Positions 6,339 to 6,433 of a stretch of DNA of 6,433 nt are shown here, piece by piece (the stretch's first letter is position 1; each line of letters begins with the position of its first letter). The stretch lies in NCBI GenBank assembly GCA_944351345.1, contig CALVPO010000082.1, forward strand, positions 1-6,433. Direction: 5' to 3'. The position numbers and the translations under genes were made by a program. The stretch comes from an uncultured Bacilli bacterium. GTDB lineage: Bacteria; Bacillota_I; Bacilli_A; RF39; UBA660. Under the pieces are notes generated by a model. It saw nothing but the letters and a program-made list of their open reading frames with translations. It was not told the DNA's origin and made no database searches.

Positions 6339-6433
6339 TCAATATTAAACAAAATCTATATTAGACCTGTTCGGCAAGCTCAATTATAAATTTTGATTAT
6401 ATAAACAACAAATTATTCTTAACCTTTTTTCAT
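6339..6433 (-). other. 3' tail of an upstream transcript, product not identifiable
   Basis: This stretch leads into the terminator at 6308-6338, so it is probably the end of a gene or a small RNA entering from the right. One frame is open from the edge (6431) to TAA at 6384-6386, giving 15 residues ending CCLYNQNL; another is open from the edge to TAA at 6419-6421 (MKKG). I cannot choose between them. A relatively GC-rich patch (6364-6381, 11 of 18 bases G or C) stands out from the AT-only surroundings and could be part of a structured RNA or of decayed coding sequence. Confidence 0.35.

Noticed and set aside
6361..6377. LexA/DinR (SOS) box suggested by CGAAC near the sbcD promoter
   Set aside because: The Gram-positive box needs GAAC-N4-GTTC; here GAAC is followed after four bases by CTAA, and the site lies upstream of the -35.
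6361..6396. Short frame ending FIIELAEQV as the C-terminus of an upstream gene
   Set aside because: An in-frame TAA at 6397-6399 closes it and it has no start; it could only be coding if the frame had been broken.

Overview
The window comes from an AT-rich, low-GC bacterium, very probably a Firmicutes-type (Bacillota or Mycoplasmatota-related) lineage. The G+C content looks like roughly a quarter by eye. Every gene lies on the minus strand, so the operon reads from right to left. Ribosome binding sites are strong and of the Bacillus kind (AGGAGGT, GGAGGA, GAGGTGAT). Codons are A/T-ending. The two tryptophans I found are both TGG, and TGA ends one gene, which fits the standard bacterial code. 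I cannot name the species.

Right edge (6246-6433): the tail of an upstream unit with a convincing Rho-independent terminator (6308-6338), followed at once by a promoter with a perfect TATAAT (6269-6297). This promoter drives sbcD and sbcC (6245-2282), which overlap by 14 bases. Together they encode the SbcCD (Mre11-Rad50 type) DNA-repair nuclease: SbcD is the metallophosphoesterase nuclease, and SbcC is the ABC ATPase with long coiled coils and a CPVC zinc hook. All key motifs are intact in both.

Middle (2044-2281): a 238-base gap with no long gene. It holds two AT-only or nearly AT-only perfect palindromes, a short protein-like reading frame that could be a 33-residue micro-ORF or a gene remnant, a 7-bp inverted repeat inside that frame, and an extended -10 promoter (TGATATAAT) just before the next gene.

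Left half (2028-1): two unrecognised genes (104 and 388 residues) spaced 17 bases apart, then 31 bases later the start of metK (S-adenosylmethionine synthetase), which runs off the left edge after 166 codons. The three probably form one transcription unit from the 2048-2056 promoter. The small protein and the N-terminal part of the 388-residue protein look weakly alike, which may make them an old duplication. The known parts of the window are housekeeping functions. The unfamiliar parts are the 104/388 pair and the content of the 238-base gap. I see no transposon, CRISPR array, tRNA or rRNA.
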